Source of the DNA: a virus
Strand: one strand, 5' to 3'
DNA: 56,817 bases
IMG/VR virus record: IMGVR_UViG_3300046822_000346
Location: 1-56,817 of that record
Position 1 is the first letter of the stretch. The number at the start of each line of letters is the position of its first letter. The notes under the pieces were generated by a model. The model saw nothing but the letters and a program-made list of their open reading frames with translations. It had not been told where the DNA came from and did not search any database. Shown here piece by piece: positions 8,427-15,795 of this stretch. Made by a program: the position numbers and the translations under genes.

Positions 8427-8621
8427 ATGGTAGACGTTTCACCCAACGGACCATACGGGCGCGCCAAGCTCTCGGTGAACCTAGCCCCGCAAACACCCCT
8501 TGAGATACCATTGCCCGGTATTTCAAGCGGCCAGGATCAATGGAACGAGGTCTTCGCACGGCTGTTGGCCCAGATTGCTGAAGAGACGCATCGCATCGCG
8601 CGAGCGTTGGAGCGCAGATAA
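8427..8621 (+). CDS. Small hypothetical protein inside the preQ0 operon
   Basis: 64 residues between queE and folE, with one base to the former and a one-base stop/start overlap (TAATG) with the latter. The N-terminal half is Pro-rich (NLAPQTPLEIPLPGI); the C-terminal half is an amphipathic helix (EVFARLLAQIAEETHRIARAL). I do not recognise it. Its position suggests an accessory to deazaguanine synthesis or insertion. Confidence 0.6.
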   Translation: MVDVSPNGPYGRAKLSVNLAPQTPLEIPLPGISSGQDQWNEVFARLLAQIAEETHRIARALERR

Positions 8622-9310
8622 TGGACAGTGTACAAGATGCTCCGATCCAGGGGATCGCGGCCGCCATGCCCGAGGGGCGCATATTCAACGACGTTGCCCG
8701 GTTCTTGACGAGCAACCTGTCAGAGGAGGGCGCTACCTTAGACGAGCGATACAACGCCATCCACGCGGCTACCGCGATACTGCTAAAGGCTATCCGGGCG
8801 GATTGGGACCCAGGAACCAAAGACACTCCGGCACGCGTAGCCAAGATGTGGCTAGAAGAATTGGCCGCGGGTGTGGACTACGATCCAGCAGAACATCTGA
8901 GCAAGGTGTTCGACGAAGATTTTCGCGAGATGGTAGCGGTACATGACGTACCGTTTTACTCGACCTGCTGTCATCACCTTGTTCCCTTCTACGGGGTAGC
9001 CCATATTGGGTACATTCCGCAGGGCAAAGTGGTCGGACTCTCTAAGCTCGCCAGAGTCCTTGAAGGCTATTCTCGACAACCCTCTGTTCAGGAACGTATT
9101 ACGGCACAGGTGGCCGATGCGATCGAGGAGCACCTACAGCCCCTTGGTACGATCGTGGTGCTGCGAGCGACACACATGTGCATGTGCATGCGGGGTGTCC
9201 AGAAACCTGGCAGTCTCACCACTACCTCAGCAGTACGAGGCGTCTTCAAAGAGCGCGACAATCTCGCGCGCGAGGAGTTCTTCGCGTTGGTGGGTCGCGG
9301 CAATGGCTGA
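8621..9310 (+). CDS. folE: GTP cyclohydrolase I
   Basis: 229 residues. It opens GTP to dihydroneopterin triphosphate, the entry reaction for preQ0. Visible family motifs are FYSTCCHHLVPFYG (zinc Cys and His), GLSKLARVLEGYSRQPSVQERIT, and ATHMCMCMRGVQKPGS carrying the second zinc Cys. Encoding its own FolE lets the phage feed the pathway independently of the host. It overlaps the next gene by 8 bases. Confidence 0.93.
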   Translation: MDSVQDAPIQGIAAAMPEGRIFNDVARFLTSNLSEEGATLDERYNAIHAATAILLKAIRADWDPGTKDTPARVAKMWLEELAAGVDYDPAEHLSKVFDEDFREMVAVHDVPFYSTCCHHLVPFYGVAHIGYIPQGKVVGLSKLARVLEGYSRQPSVQERITAQVADAIEEHLQPLGTIVVLRATHMCMCMRGVQKPGSLTTTSAVRGVFKERDNLAREEFFALVGRGNG

Positions 9311-9632
9311 GACGCAGGGGTACAGAGATGAGCAGGTGGAGCGTTTCTGGGAGGAAGTGGCCCACACTATGAGCCTGGCACAAGACGTGTTCACCGCACG
9401 GGCTCAGGCCTATGATGGAGTCTCGGTGCTCGATAAGTTCCTGTACGGAGACAAGTCCATCTTTACTCTGGTGTGGATCAAGATCCAACGGTTACGCTCG
9501 TGCATGTTTCGCAAAGAGCAGGGCCAGAACGTAGAGGAGGCGCTTGAGGATTCGATTCTCGACGCTATCAACTATCTGGCCATGCTCCGAGCATGGTACG
9601 TGATTTACCGCGAGGACAAGGGCCATGACTGA
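9303..9632 (+). CDS. Nmad1/DUF1599-like nucleotide-modification-associated protein
   Basis: 109 residues, all-helical. The layout ARAQAYDG, then KSIFTLVWIKIQRLRS, then EEALEDSILDAINYLAMLRAW fits the DUF1599 domain (nucleotide modification associated domain 1), related to MazG-like folds and often found next to phage base-modification genes. It overlaps folE and dpdA, so co-translation with them is expected. The exact function is unknown; handling of nucleotide pools is a reasonable inference. Confidence 0.6.
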   Translation: MAETQGYRDEQVERFWEEVAHTMSLAQDVFTARAQAYDGVSVLDKFLYGDKSIFTLVWIKIQRLRSCMFRKEQGQNVEEALEDSILDAINYLAMLRAWYVIYREDKGHD

Positions 9633-10443
9633 CTTCATCCCGATCTTGCCCAACCAGCTCTTGGTACCAATTGCCAGCTTTCGGAAATGGCACTTGGTAT
9701 TGGCACAGATGCTAGAGTCCAACGAGGCGTACCGCGACTTCTATCTCAAGCTCAGCCAGAATAGCGAGACACGCATTATCCTGGACAACGGTGCCTACGA
9801 GCTCGGAACCAGTGTCAGCGACGAGCTACTGGCGTACTGGGCCGAGCGGCTGCGACCTTACGAGGTAGTGTTGCCCGATGTCATGAAGCGCGGGCCTGAG
9901 ACCTTGGATCGCACTGCCGGGTGGCTCAAACAGTACGGACAACGCAACCAACGGTACATGATTGTACCGCAATCCGACAATATCTTCGGGTGGTTTGTCA
10001 ACCTGCGTAAACTACTCGAAGGGCCTGCCGGGGAATATACGATCACGATCGGAGTGCCAAAACACATGGCGAGCCTAGATTCTGACGGCCTAGGACGCCT
10101 GGAGATTCTGAGCACCCTGCACAGACGGGGCTACTCTTCGCGGCACGCAGTGCATCTGCTCGGCACCGATGATCGGCTCCAAGAGCCACCGCACCTGGAC
10201 GAGTTCTCGTGGGTCCGCTCGTTTGACTCGGCCAAACCTGCGATCTGGGCGTACCGCTGTGCGATGCTGGATCCGCGCCGTGAACCGCTGGCCGCGTTGC
10301 CACCGTTCAACCGTCCCGACGGATTCTTTGACCTGGAGTTCCCGTTCACGTTCTTGTACATGTTGAATCTCACGCGTTGGAACATCAACGCGGTTGAGAC
10401 GTGGGTGCGCGCCGGTATTCCGGTCGCGTATGGAGTGTACTAA
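9625..10443 (+). CDS. dpdA: DNA 7-deazaguanine transglycosylase, DpdA-like
   Basis: 272 residues. It resembles the phage DpdA enzymes, DNA relatives of tRNA-guanine transglycosylase that swap guanine in DNA for preQ0 or a derivative. The signature ILDNGAYELG near residue 53 carries the Asp expected to bind the base. VVLPDVMKRG, YMIVPQSDN, YTITIGVPKHMAS and AVHLLGTDD follow, as expected for a TIM-barrel TGT fold. It is the last step encoded by the operon. The stop overlaps the polymerase ATG (TAATG). Confidence 0.82.
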   Translation: MTDFIPILPNQLLVPIASFRKWHLVLAQMLESNEAYRDFYLKLSQNSETRIILDNGAYELGTSVSDELLAYWAERLRPYEVVLPDVMKRGPETLDRTAGWLKQYGQRNQRYMIVPQSDNIFGWFVNLRKLLEGPAGEYTITIGVPKHMASLDSDGLGRLEILSTLHRRGYSSRHAVHLLGTDDRLQEPPHLDEFSWVRSFDSAKPAIWAYRCAMLDPRREPLAALPPFNRPDGFFDLEFPFTFLYMLNLTRWNINAVETWVRAGIPVAYGVY

Positions 10444-12980
10444 TGTCAACAGCGACTTTGCTCTTCCCACAGCCGCGCTGCCAGGAGTGTCTCATGCGGC
10501 CCGTACAAGGGTGCGCACCGGTCTCTTCCAACGGGAACTCTGATGCCAAGCTCCTGATCTTGACCGATCATCCCTCAGCCGCCGACATGCACAACGGACA
10601 ACTGCTTTCGGACCGTACTGGCTCGCTCCTGTACCAACTGTTGACCGAGCTTCATGTGCCCACGGCCAAGCTCTATTACCTGTCGGCATTGTGGTGCGCG
10701 CCTGAGGACTACGACTCCAAGCGGCCAGCAACGGTGACCAATTCACTCCCGGCGTGCCGCGATCGGCTATACTCCGAGATTCGCAGTCTGCCGAAACGTC
10801 GCGTGATCTTGGCCTTAGGTAACAACGCAGTACAGGCACTCACCGGTAAGCCAACCAATATCTCGCGTACCGCAGGGCGTGTCGAGTGGCACGAGGAGTT
10901 ACAGGTCTGGGTGGTCTACACCAGTCACCCCAAGTTTCTCTTGGTGCAGCCCGAAGCGATGCCCGAGTTTCGATTGTCGATTCAACGTGCGCGCCAATAC
11001 CTGATCGAAGGGCCGGGCCCTAGAGAGGCGATCCCGACCCGAAAGATCGTCGCTCAATCTGCTAGCGAAGCCGTGCGGTTACTCCGGGGCTTGGACAAGC
11101 CACTCATGGCCACGGACATTGAGACTGATGGCTTTGACTTCCTCACCCAGGACATTATCGGTATCGGGTTCTGCCAAGAAGTTGGCACTTCGATTCTCAT
11201 ACCAGGAGTGCTGTGTTACAACTCCAAGGTCAAGGCGGCGCTCAAAGCGCTCTACGAAGGGCCGACCAAGTTCATCTGGCACAACGGGAAGTTTGACGTT
11301 AAATTCATTCGGCACCAACTGGGGATCGCCGCACGGGTTGACATTGACACTATGTTGATGCACTACTTGCTCGACGAGCGTTCTGGCGACTCGGGCGGGT
11401 ACCACGACCTCAAGGGCTTGGCACAAAAGTACTGCGACGCGCCAGAGTGGGAAGCGGACATCAAGCAGTATCTGCCGAGTAAGGCTACCCCATACTCGGC
11501 GATCCCACACGCGGTGCGGATGACCTACCATGCCTACGACTGCGACTACACGTTGCGCCTCTACTACGAGCTAGACAAGCTCCACGCCCAGGAGCCGAAG
11601 AGTCGCCACGGATACCCGCAACCGATCGAGGCCGCGAATCTCTTGTATCGAGCCGCCAATGCCTTGGCGCGTGTAGAGATGCACGGCGCGTTGATCGATG
11701 TAGCGGCGCTCCACACTCACCGCACGCGCATGGAGGCGGAGCTCGACACGCTCCAAGCGCAGGTCAAAGCGAACATCCCCGACGGCGCGATGTACACGGG
11801 CCCGTTGTTCTCGATCAACTCGCCCAAGCAGATCTCGCACATCATGTACAATGTGCTGGGACTGCCGCCCTACGAGGATCCCAAGGTCAGCGATACCTCG
11901 ACCGCATCCAAGGTGTTACGCGCTTACGAGGATCGTCACCCGTTCATATACCACTTGGCGCGCTATCGTGAAATCTCGCACCTGTACAAGGTGTACATCA
12001 AAGGGTTTGAGGAGCGCTTAGATGACAGGGCTCGTTTACACACCGAATATAATCTCCACGGTACGACTACTGGTCGGCTTTCGTCGCGGAATCCCAATCT
12101 ACAGAATGTTCCACGTGATAGTATCATCAAGCAACTCTTCGTCGCACCTCCCGGGTATGTTTTCTGCAACGCAGACTACAAACAACTGGAGGTTCGCGTG
12201 GGTGCCTACTACTCCCACGACCACCAGCTTATCGCGGACCTTGGCAAGGATCTACACTGGGAGGTTGCAACCCAGGTGTTCGCGGATTTCGTGGGACGCT
12301 TTCTGGGACTGGTACAACGCGAAGACATTGACGGCCTCATTGCACTAGCTGACAGCTCGACCATCATGACCGATGTGGCGGCGCGTATCCATCACACGCC
12401 GCGCGAACAATTGAGTGTCCAGAAACTCCACGATTGGATCCGCGGACGCTTGCGGTTTGCGACCAAGTTCATTACCTTCGGGATCTTGTACGGTCGCGGG
12501 GCGGCATCGCTTGCCGACCCGTTTAACGGCCTAGGTTGCACGTTAGAGGAGGCCAAAGCGTTCTTGCATGCTTGGCACAAGCGCTACCCGAGCATGTCTA
12601 AGACGATGCTAGAACTCGAGACACAGGCCGAGACACGCGGTTGGGTGGAGACACCTCGCGGCAGGCGGCGCCGCTTCCCGCTCATCACAGATGTCAACCA
12701 ATGGGCGATCAAGCATCAAGCCGTGAACATGCCGATCCAGAGTCTGGCCTCGGATATGACACTGGCAAGCTTGACTACCTTGGAGCGCGAGCTTCCTGCA
12801 CGCGATCTCGGTTATGTGGTACTCACGGTGCATGACGCCATTGCCTTTGAGCTCAAGGAAGATCGCCTCGATGAGGCCACCACATTGATCCGTGACATCA
12901 TGGAGAATGCGTGGCCTAACGATATCATCCGGTTCGAGGTCGACTTGGCTACCGGCCCGAACTGGTATACCTGCAAATAG
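10443..12980 (+). CDS. Family-4 uracil-DNA glycosylase fused to DNA polymerase I
   Basis: 845 residues. Residues 1-195 look like a family-4 UDG: four iron-sulfur Cys at C13, C16, C85 and C105 (PRCQEC, LWCAPED, LPACRD) and the SHPKFLLVQP region. A 3'-5' exonuclease follows (DIETDG at about 225; HNGKFDVKFI; YDCDYTLRLY), then a family A polymerase palm with motif A DYKQLEVRVG, motif B KFITFGILYGRG and motif C TVHDAIAF. It is the replicative polymerase. The fused UDG domain would put uracil or deaminated-base recognition at the fork. The UDG active-site motif is divergent, so it may bind rather than cut. Confidence 0.9.
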   Translation: MSTATLLFPQPRCQECLMRPVQGCAPVSSNGNSDAKLLILTDHPSAADMHNGQLLSDRTGSLLYQLLTELHVPTAKLYYLSALWCAPEDYDSKRPATVTNSLPACRDRLYSEIRSLPKRRVILALGNNAVQALTGKPTNISRTAGRVEWHEELQVWVVYTSHPKFLLVQPEAMPEFRLSIQRARQYLIEGPGPREAIPTRKIVAQSASEAVRLLRGLDKPLMATDIETDGFDFLTQDIIGIGFCQEVGTSILIPGVLCYNSKVKAALKALYEGPTKFIWHNGKFDVKFIRHQLGIAARVDIDTMLMHYLLDERSGDSGGYHDLKGLAQKYCDAPEWEADIKQYLPSKATPYSAIPHAVRMTYHAYDCDYTLRLYYELDKLHAQEPKSRHGYPQPIEAANLLYRAANALARVEMHGALIDVAALHTHRTRMEAELDTLQAQVKANIPDGAMYTGPLFSINSPKQISHIMYNVLGLPPYEDPKVSDTSTASKVLRAYEDRHPFIYHLARYREISHLYKVYIKGFEERLDDRARLHTEYNLHGTTTGRLSSRNPNLQNVPRDSIIKQLFVAPPGYVFCNADYKQLEVRVGAYYSHDHQLIADLGKDLHWEVATQVFADFVGRFLGLVQREDIDGLIALADSSTIMTDVAARIHHTPREQLSVQKLHDWIRGRLRFATKFITFGILYGRGAASLADPFNGLGCTLEEAKAFLHAWHKRYPSMSKTMLELETQAETRGWVETPRGRRRRFPLITDVNQWAIKHQAVNMPIQSLASDMTLASLTTLERELPARDLGYVVLTVHDAIAFELKEDRLDEATTLIRDIMENAWPNDIIRFEVDLATGPNWYTCK

Positions 12981-13036
12981 CAGGCAGAGAGAGAGAGTAG
13001 CCTAGCAGAAGTAATACGCAAGGCGCAGGAGGTGAA

Positions 13037-13207
13037 ATGAGCGATTTCTTGTTCGCGATGGGTTGGGGCTTGTTCTGCGGATCGTTAGTAGCTTGCGCGG
13101 CACTGATGTATCTACTGCGCGCCAAGGACCAGGAGATCGCGATGCTGCGCCAACCACATCGCCTGCGGAAGTACGTCTTGGACAATGCGCCAAGCTTACA
13201 TCGGTAG
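13037..13207 (+). CDS. Small single-pass membrane protein
   Basis: 56 residues with an excellent ribosome binding site (AGGAGGTGAA directly before ATG). The N-terminal segment FAMGWGLFCGSLVACAALMYLL is a membrane helix, followed by a short basic tail. It is the last gene before the bidirectional terminator. Function unknown. Confidence 0.7.
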   Translation: MSDFLFAMGWGLFCGSLVACAALMYLLRAKDQEIAMLRQPHRLRKYVLDNAPSLHR

Positions 13208-13232
13208 GCTTGTACAATCGAACACGCAAACA

Positions 13233-13264
13233 GGAAGCCGCACATCCAGTGCGGCTTCCGTTTT
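13233..13264. terminator. Bidirectional rho-independent terminator
   Basis: Perfect 11-bp stem (13233-13243 with 13249-13259), five-base loop, then TTTT on the plus strand. It separates the plus-strand replication operon from the convergent minus-strand genes. Confidence 0.85.
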
Positions 13265-13298
13265 CCTTGCGCGTTGGCAACAGCGTAGCTCCCAGCCG

Positions 13299-13502
13299 CT
13301 ATTTTGTCTCGCTCGGTCCGCGTCTCGCGGGCATGGTGTGGCTGCTACGAATCGTAACGTTGTGACAGTTGTCGCACTTAACGAACACTGTCCGCACGCG
13401 CCCATGAAGTGGATCGTTGCGATCCTCGGTCTCGCAGATCGGCAACGCGGCGAGTTCGGCGTTACAATACGGACACTCTTCGATGTCGAAGTGGAGCGGC
13501 AT
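13299..13502 (-). CDS. Small four-cysteine zinc-ribbon protein
   Basis: 67 residues, ATG with AGGAGA at the right distance. It has CPYC near the N-terminus and CDNC about 35 residues later (EECPYCNAEL...FVKCDNCHNV), a clean zinc ribbon. It is the last gene of the minus-strand group before the terminator. Function unknown. Confidence 0.65.
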   Translation of the reverse strand: MPLHFDIEECPYCNAELAALPICETEDRNDPLHGRVRTVFVKCDNCHNVTIRSSHTMPARRGPSETK

Positions 13503-13520
13503 TCTTGTCTCCTGGAAGGT

Positions 13521-13546
13521 GTGCCAGGCTCTCTCGAGCCTGGCAC
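13521..13546 (-). other. Intergenic hairpin
   Basis: Perfect 11-bp inverted repeat (13521-13531 with 13536-13546) with a four-base loop. It lies between two minus-strand genes, about 20 bases ahead of the zinc-ribbon start. There is no U-run; partial termination or mRNA end protection is possible. Confidence 0.6.
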
Positions 13547-13555
13547 CTAATCGAA

Positions 13556-13810
13556 CTACTTCTTGTCTTGGCTGGCGCGCACGGCTGTGACGTACGTCTT
13601 GAACAGCTCGAACGCGTTGTCAGCGAAATACTGGTACATGTCCTCGACCATGTCTGGATCGTTCCAATACCCGTCCAGCATGTCAACTGCTTTTTCGGCG
13701 GTTTTGTCGAGCTCTTCGAGCATCGTGGCCTTGGCCTGGTCTACTGACTGTGGGATGGTAACCACCTCCGGAATCTGTTCGAGTGGCGCGACACTTGCGT
13801 GCCATCTCAT
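13556..13810 (-). CDS. Small acidic helical protein; start codon unclear
   Basis: 84 residues from ATG 13810, which falls at the predicted transcription start and would be leaderless. A strong GGAGGTG lies downstream, with ATC (13756-13754) at the usual spacing and in frame. From there the protein would be 66 residues (PQSVDQAKATMLEELDK). The body is helical and acidic. The family is not recognised. It is driven by its own copy of the accessory promoter cassette. Confidence 0.6.
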   Translation of the reverse strand: MRWHASVAPLEQIPEVVTIPQSVDQAKATMLEELDKTAEKAVDMLDGYWNDPDMVEDMYQYFADNAFELFKTYVTAVRASQDKK

Positions 13811-13816
13811 GTTTTA

Positions 13817-13848
13817 ATTATATGCCAGAAAACATGAGATGGCCCGCC
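13817..13848 (-). promoter_or_regulatory. Cassette promoter (minus strand)
   Basis: Reading on the minus strand: GGCGGGCC (plus 13841-13848), 18 bp, TATAAT (plus 13817-13822), then TAAAACAT. It is the same cassette as in the plus-strand accessory region, pointing left. Confidence 0.8.
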
Positions 13849-13853
13849 GGTTA

Positions 13854-13888
13854 CCAGCCAATTTTGAAGTCAATTCAAAATTGGCTGG
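13854..13888. promoter_or_regulatory. Perfect 15-bp dyad upstream of the cassette promoter
   Basis: Arms 13854-13868 and 13874-13888 around five bases. The core CCAATTTT/AAAATTGG is the same dyad seen, less perfectly, upstream of most cassette promoters at a fixed distance from the -35. It may be an operator or activator site, or part of a terminator for the gene upstream. Confidence 0.65.
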
Positions 13889-13894
13889 CAGCAC

Positions 13895-14194
13895 TTATTT
13901 GTCTAACTCTTTCACGAAGGTCGCGACCGCGGCGTCATCTTCGAGTGCCCTGACAACCTCACTTAGTTGTTCGACCATCAGATCCGCGAGCGTGACCTCT
14001 TGTGCCATCTCCGGAGCCTCTTTCCGGTAGTAGTCCATGTCTTCTTTCGCTGCTGCGAGGAGTGCCGCGGTGTTGATGTATGCGCGCAACATCGCGACAC
14101 GATCTTGCGTATCCTCGGCATTGAATTTGTCGCTGTTGGCACCAGTCCAAGTACCCACGTAAGTGTCCTCCACGAGGTCGCGGGACAAGTCCAT
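13895..14194 (-). CDS. Hypothetical helical protein
   Basis: About 99 residues from ATG 14194. The nearest ribosome binding site (AGGAG) overlaps the upstream stop about 20 bases away, so the start is uncertain. The sequence is helical and acidic (MLRAYINTAALLAAAKEDMDYYRKEAPEM). The family is unknown. It is co-transcribed with the gene upstream. Confidence 0.55.
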   Translation of the reverse strand: MDLSRDLVEDTYVGTWTGANSDKFNAEDTQDRVAMLRAYINTAALLAAAKEDMDYYRKEAPEMAQEVTLADLMVEQLSEVVRALEDDAAVATFVKELDK

Positions 14195-14217
14195 CGGAAC
14201 TTGTCCCGCTTGATCTC

Positions 14218-14517
14218 CTAGCTCTCCATCACCGTGATGGTGGGAAACACGTTCCAACCTTGGAGCTCGAATACGACGCGCGCCTCAGGAAACTCGTCGC
14301 ACAGTTGAAGTGCCAGCGGCGCGAGTTTGTCGCGCATCAGCTTCATCTTGTCCGGCGTCGTCATTCCCGGGACACTATACATGATCATCACGCGTCCCGG
14401 CACCGTGCGATAGATCGACAAGCCAAGGCTTGCGCGATCGTGAGGACGCGCTAGCGCGTCCACGGTGCCAGCGAAAGTGCTGACACGATCAAAGAAATCT
14501 TGGTTGATGCGAACCAC
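14218..14517 (-). CDS. Hypothetical protein; probable non-standard start
   Basis: About 99 residues from GTG 14517, which is too close to its GGAG to be convincing. An in-frame ATC (14508-14506) has the ideal spacing from GGAGGTG. TTG at 14523 is also in frame. The protein has alternating strands and helices (GRVMIMYSVPGM, ARVVFELQGWNVFPTITV) and no known motif. It is the first gene of the leftward operon behind the cassette promoter at about 14.57-14.60 kb. Confidence 0.55.
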   Translation of the reverse strand: MVRINQDFFDRVSTFAGTVDALARPHDRASLGLSIYRTVPGRVMIMYSVPGMTTPDKMKLMRDKLAPLALQLCDEFPEARVVFELQGWNVFPTITVMES

Positions 14518-14537
14518 CTCCAATACGTGGTTTGGAT

Positions 14538-14564
14538 CCAGATGACGTACTTCACATCATCTGG
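14538..14564 (-). other. 5' UTR hairpin of the leftward operon
   Basis: Perfect 8-bp inverted repeat (CCAGATGA at 14538-14545 pairs with 14557-14564), just downstream of the predicted start site of the minus-strand cassette promoter. Comparable hairpins occupy the same place in plus-strand cassettes. Confidence 0.6.
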
Positions 14565-14568
14565 TTCT

Positions 14569-14600
14569 ATTATATGCCAACCTGCGTTGAAAGGCACGCC
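14569..14600 (-). promoter_or_regulatory. Cassette promoter (minus strand)
   Basis: On the minus strand: GGCGTGCC (plus 14593-14600), 18 bp, TATAAT (plus 14569-14574). An AAAACTGG half-site lies upstream at the usual distance. It drives the leftward group ending at 13.3 kb. Confidence 0.8.
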
Positions 14601-14651
14601 GGTAAACTGCCAGTTTTGCGTTCTCATAAAAACTGAAGGCATCGCGTTTAT

Positions 14652-14715
14652 ATGCGAATCTACAAGCAGCTACGTAACTACGCGCTGGGAGGCGTTGCCG
14701 CGCGTAGATTCGCAT
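14652..14715. ncRNA. Possible structured RNA with competing stems
   Basis: A 12-bp perfect inverted repeat (14652-14663 with 14704-14715) encloses 40 bases. An alternative 8-bp stem (CTACGCGC with GCGCGTAG) inside would use part of the same right arm, so the two are mutually exclusive. The 400-base stretch between divergent genes contains no supported gene. A TATAAT at 14745-14750 may be a further promoter. Whether this region is transcribed is unknown. Confidence 0.35.
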
Positions 14716-14820
14716 TGTAGCGCGCTGTAGCACGCAGGCCTTATTATAATAGGTACAGCTACCGCGCAAGTATGAGAAACACCTTCAGTTTCGTGGAACC
14801 TGGAAAACTGGCGCAATCCC

Positions 14821-14852
14821 GGCGTGCCTTTCGTTGGCGGCTGGCATATAAT
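14821..14852 (+). promoter_or_regulatory. Cassette promoter
   Basis: GGCGTGCC at 14821-14828, 18-bp spacer, TATAAT at 14847-14852, followed by TAAAGCAGAGAT. AAAACTGG lies six bases before the CCC of the -35 element. Confidence 0.85.
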
Positions 14853-14930
14853 TAAAGCAGAGATAAGGGAAATGGAAGTACCAAGTCTCAAAGTTTTGGA
14901 GGTGTTGAAATCAACACTCAGAAGCCTCAG

Positions 14931-15113
14931 GTGTCGCGGGTTGTCTTCGAAGGTATCAAGGCTTGTCGGGATGCCGGCAAGTACAATATGTTCGAGGTCA
15001 ACAGTGTAATCCACTGGCTCGAGTCGCATGGGCACATCGAGGCGGCGGATTGGGTGGAGCGCAACCGCGGCGAGTACGCTCGCGGGATCATGTACGGGTT
15101 CGACGTGATCTAG
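14931..15113 (+). CDS. DUF5049-like small protein; start codon unclear
   Basis: 60 residues from GTG 14931, but the strong TTTGGAGG lies 28 bases upstream of it. At normal spacing the codon is ATC (14910), in frame, which would give 67 residues. The sequence GIKACRDAGKYNMFEVNSVIHWLESHGHIEAADWVERNRGEY resembles the DUF5049 family of small phage proteins. Function unknown. It is the first gene of the rightward accessory region. Confidence 0.6.
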   Translation: MSRVVFEGIKACRDAGKYNMFEVNSVIHWLESHGHIEAADWVERNRGEYARGIMYGFDVI

Positions 15114-15119
15114 CTCCAA

Positions 15120-15147
15120 GGTGGTACGGTCGCAAGACCGTACCACC
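15120..15147 (+). terminator. Hairpin with GCAA loop after the first accessory gene
   Basis: Perfect 12-bp stem (15120-15131 with 15136-15147) closed by a GNRA-type loop. It lies six bases after the stop at 15113. There is no T-run, so it may be a weak terminator or a 3' end stabiliser. Confidence 0.55.
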
Positions 15148-15197
15148 GAGCCCCACCTGAGGCAGTTCGAACCAATTTTGAAAACTGGCAGATTGCC

Positions 15198-15229
15198 GGC
15201 GTGCCATCCTACGCAGGCTGGCATATAAT
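15198..15229 (+). promoter_or_regulatory. Cassette promoter with UTR hairpin
   Basis: GGCGTGCC at 15198-15205, 18 bp, TATAAT at 15224-15229. A hairpin GGCGG/CCGCC (15244-15258) lies in the leader. Confidence 0.85.
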
Positions 15230-15283
15230 TAAAACATAAGAGCGGCGGGTGTTCCGCCACCAACAAATCAAAGGAGCCCAACA

Positions 15284-15583
15284 ATGGCCACTATGAAGAC
15301 CCGCATCATCAACAACCTCACCACCACCATCAACTACTACAACAATCCTACGGCCTGTGAGGCCACCATCAACCGGCTGCGGGAGCTGGGCGCTCCCCAA
15401 ACTACTATCAACTCCACCATCTCCTTCCAGGCGGAGATGCGGGCAGAGCTGCCCAAACTCCTCACCTTCATCAAAACTCTTTCTCACCATTCTTCCTTCT
15501 CTTCCATCCAGTCCGCCGCGCGAGCGGCCGGCTTCACCGGCGACACTTACATGGCCATCGACCTGCGAGATCCGGGGGTGTAA
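15284..15583 (+). CDS. Hypothetical protein
   Basis: 99 residues, Asn/Thr-rich, with AGGAG before the ATG. The N-terminal MKTRIINNLTTTINYYNN and the central helix RLRELGAPQTTINSTI show no known motif. The middle (FIKTLSHHSSFSSIQSAARAAGF) resembles a short helix-turn-helix but too weakly to claim. Driven by its own cassette promoter. Confidence 0.65.
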   Translation: MATMKTRIINNLTTTINYYNNPTACEATINRLRELGAPQTTINSTISFQAEMRAELPKLLTFIKTLSHHSSFSSIQSAARAAGFTGDTYMAIDLRDPGV

Positions 15584-15595
15584 CCCCCACCTCGC

Positions 15596-15699
15596 TGGTG
15601 TCCAAGCCTCGGCTCGCACCATGATTGCCAAACGCGCAAGCGGGCGGGCAGAGCAGCTCCGGCATAGTCTCCTTCGGGTACGAGTCGAGGCTTGGACAT
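15596..15699 (+). ncRNA. Possible structured RNA closed by an 18-bp stem
   Basis: TGTCCAAGCCTCGGCTCG (from about 15600) pairs with the end of the element (about 15681-15698), one mismatch, enclosing roughly 64 bases. No gene lies inside. It sits between a stop codon and the next cassette promoter. It may be the folded 3' end of the upstream mRNA or a small RNA. Confidence 0.4.
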
Positions 15700-15724
15700 C
15701 AGTTTTTGAAACTGGCATCTAACC

Positions 15725-15756
15725 GGCGTGCCTTTCCGAGCTCCCTGGCATATAAT
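15725..15756 (+). promoter_or_regulatory. Cassette promoter
   Basis: GGCGTGCC at 15725-15732, 18 bp, TATAAT at 15751-15756, followed by TGATACATAAGA. Confidence 0.85.
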
Positions 15757-15795
15757 TGATACATAAGATGGTTCGGGAGTTCGGAGGTACAAAGC

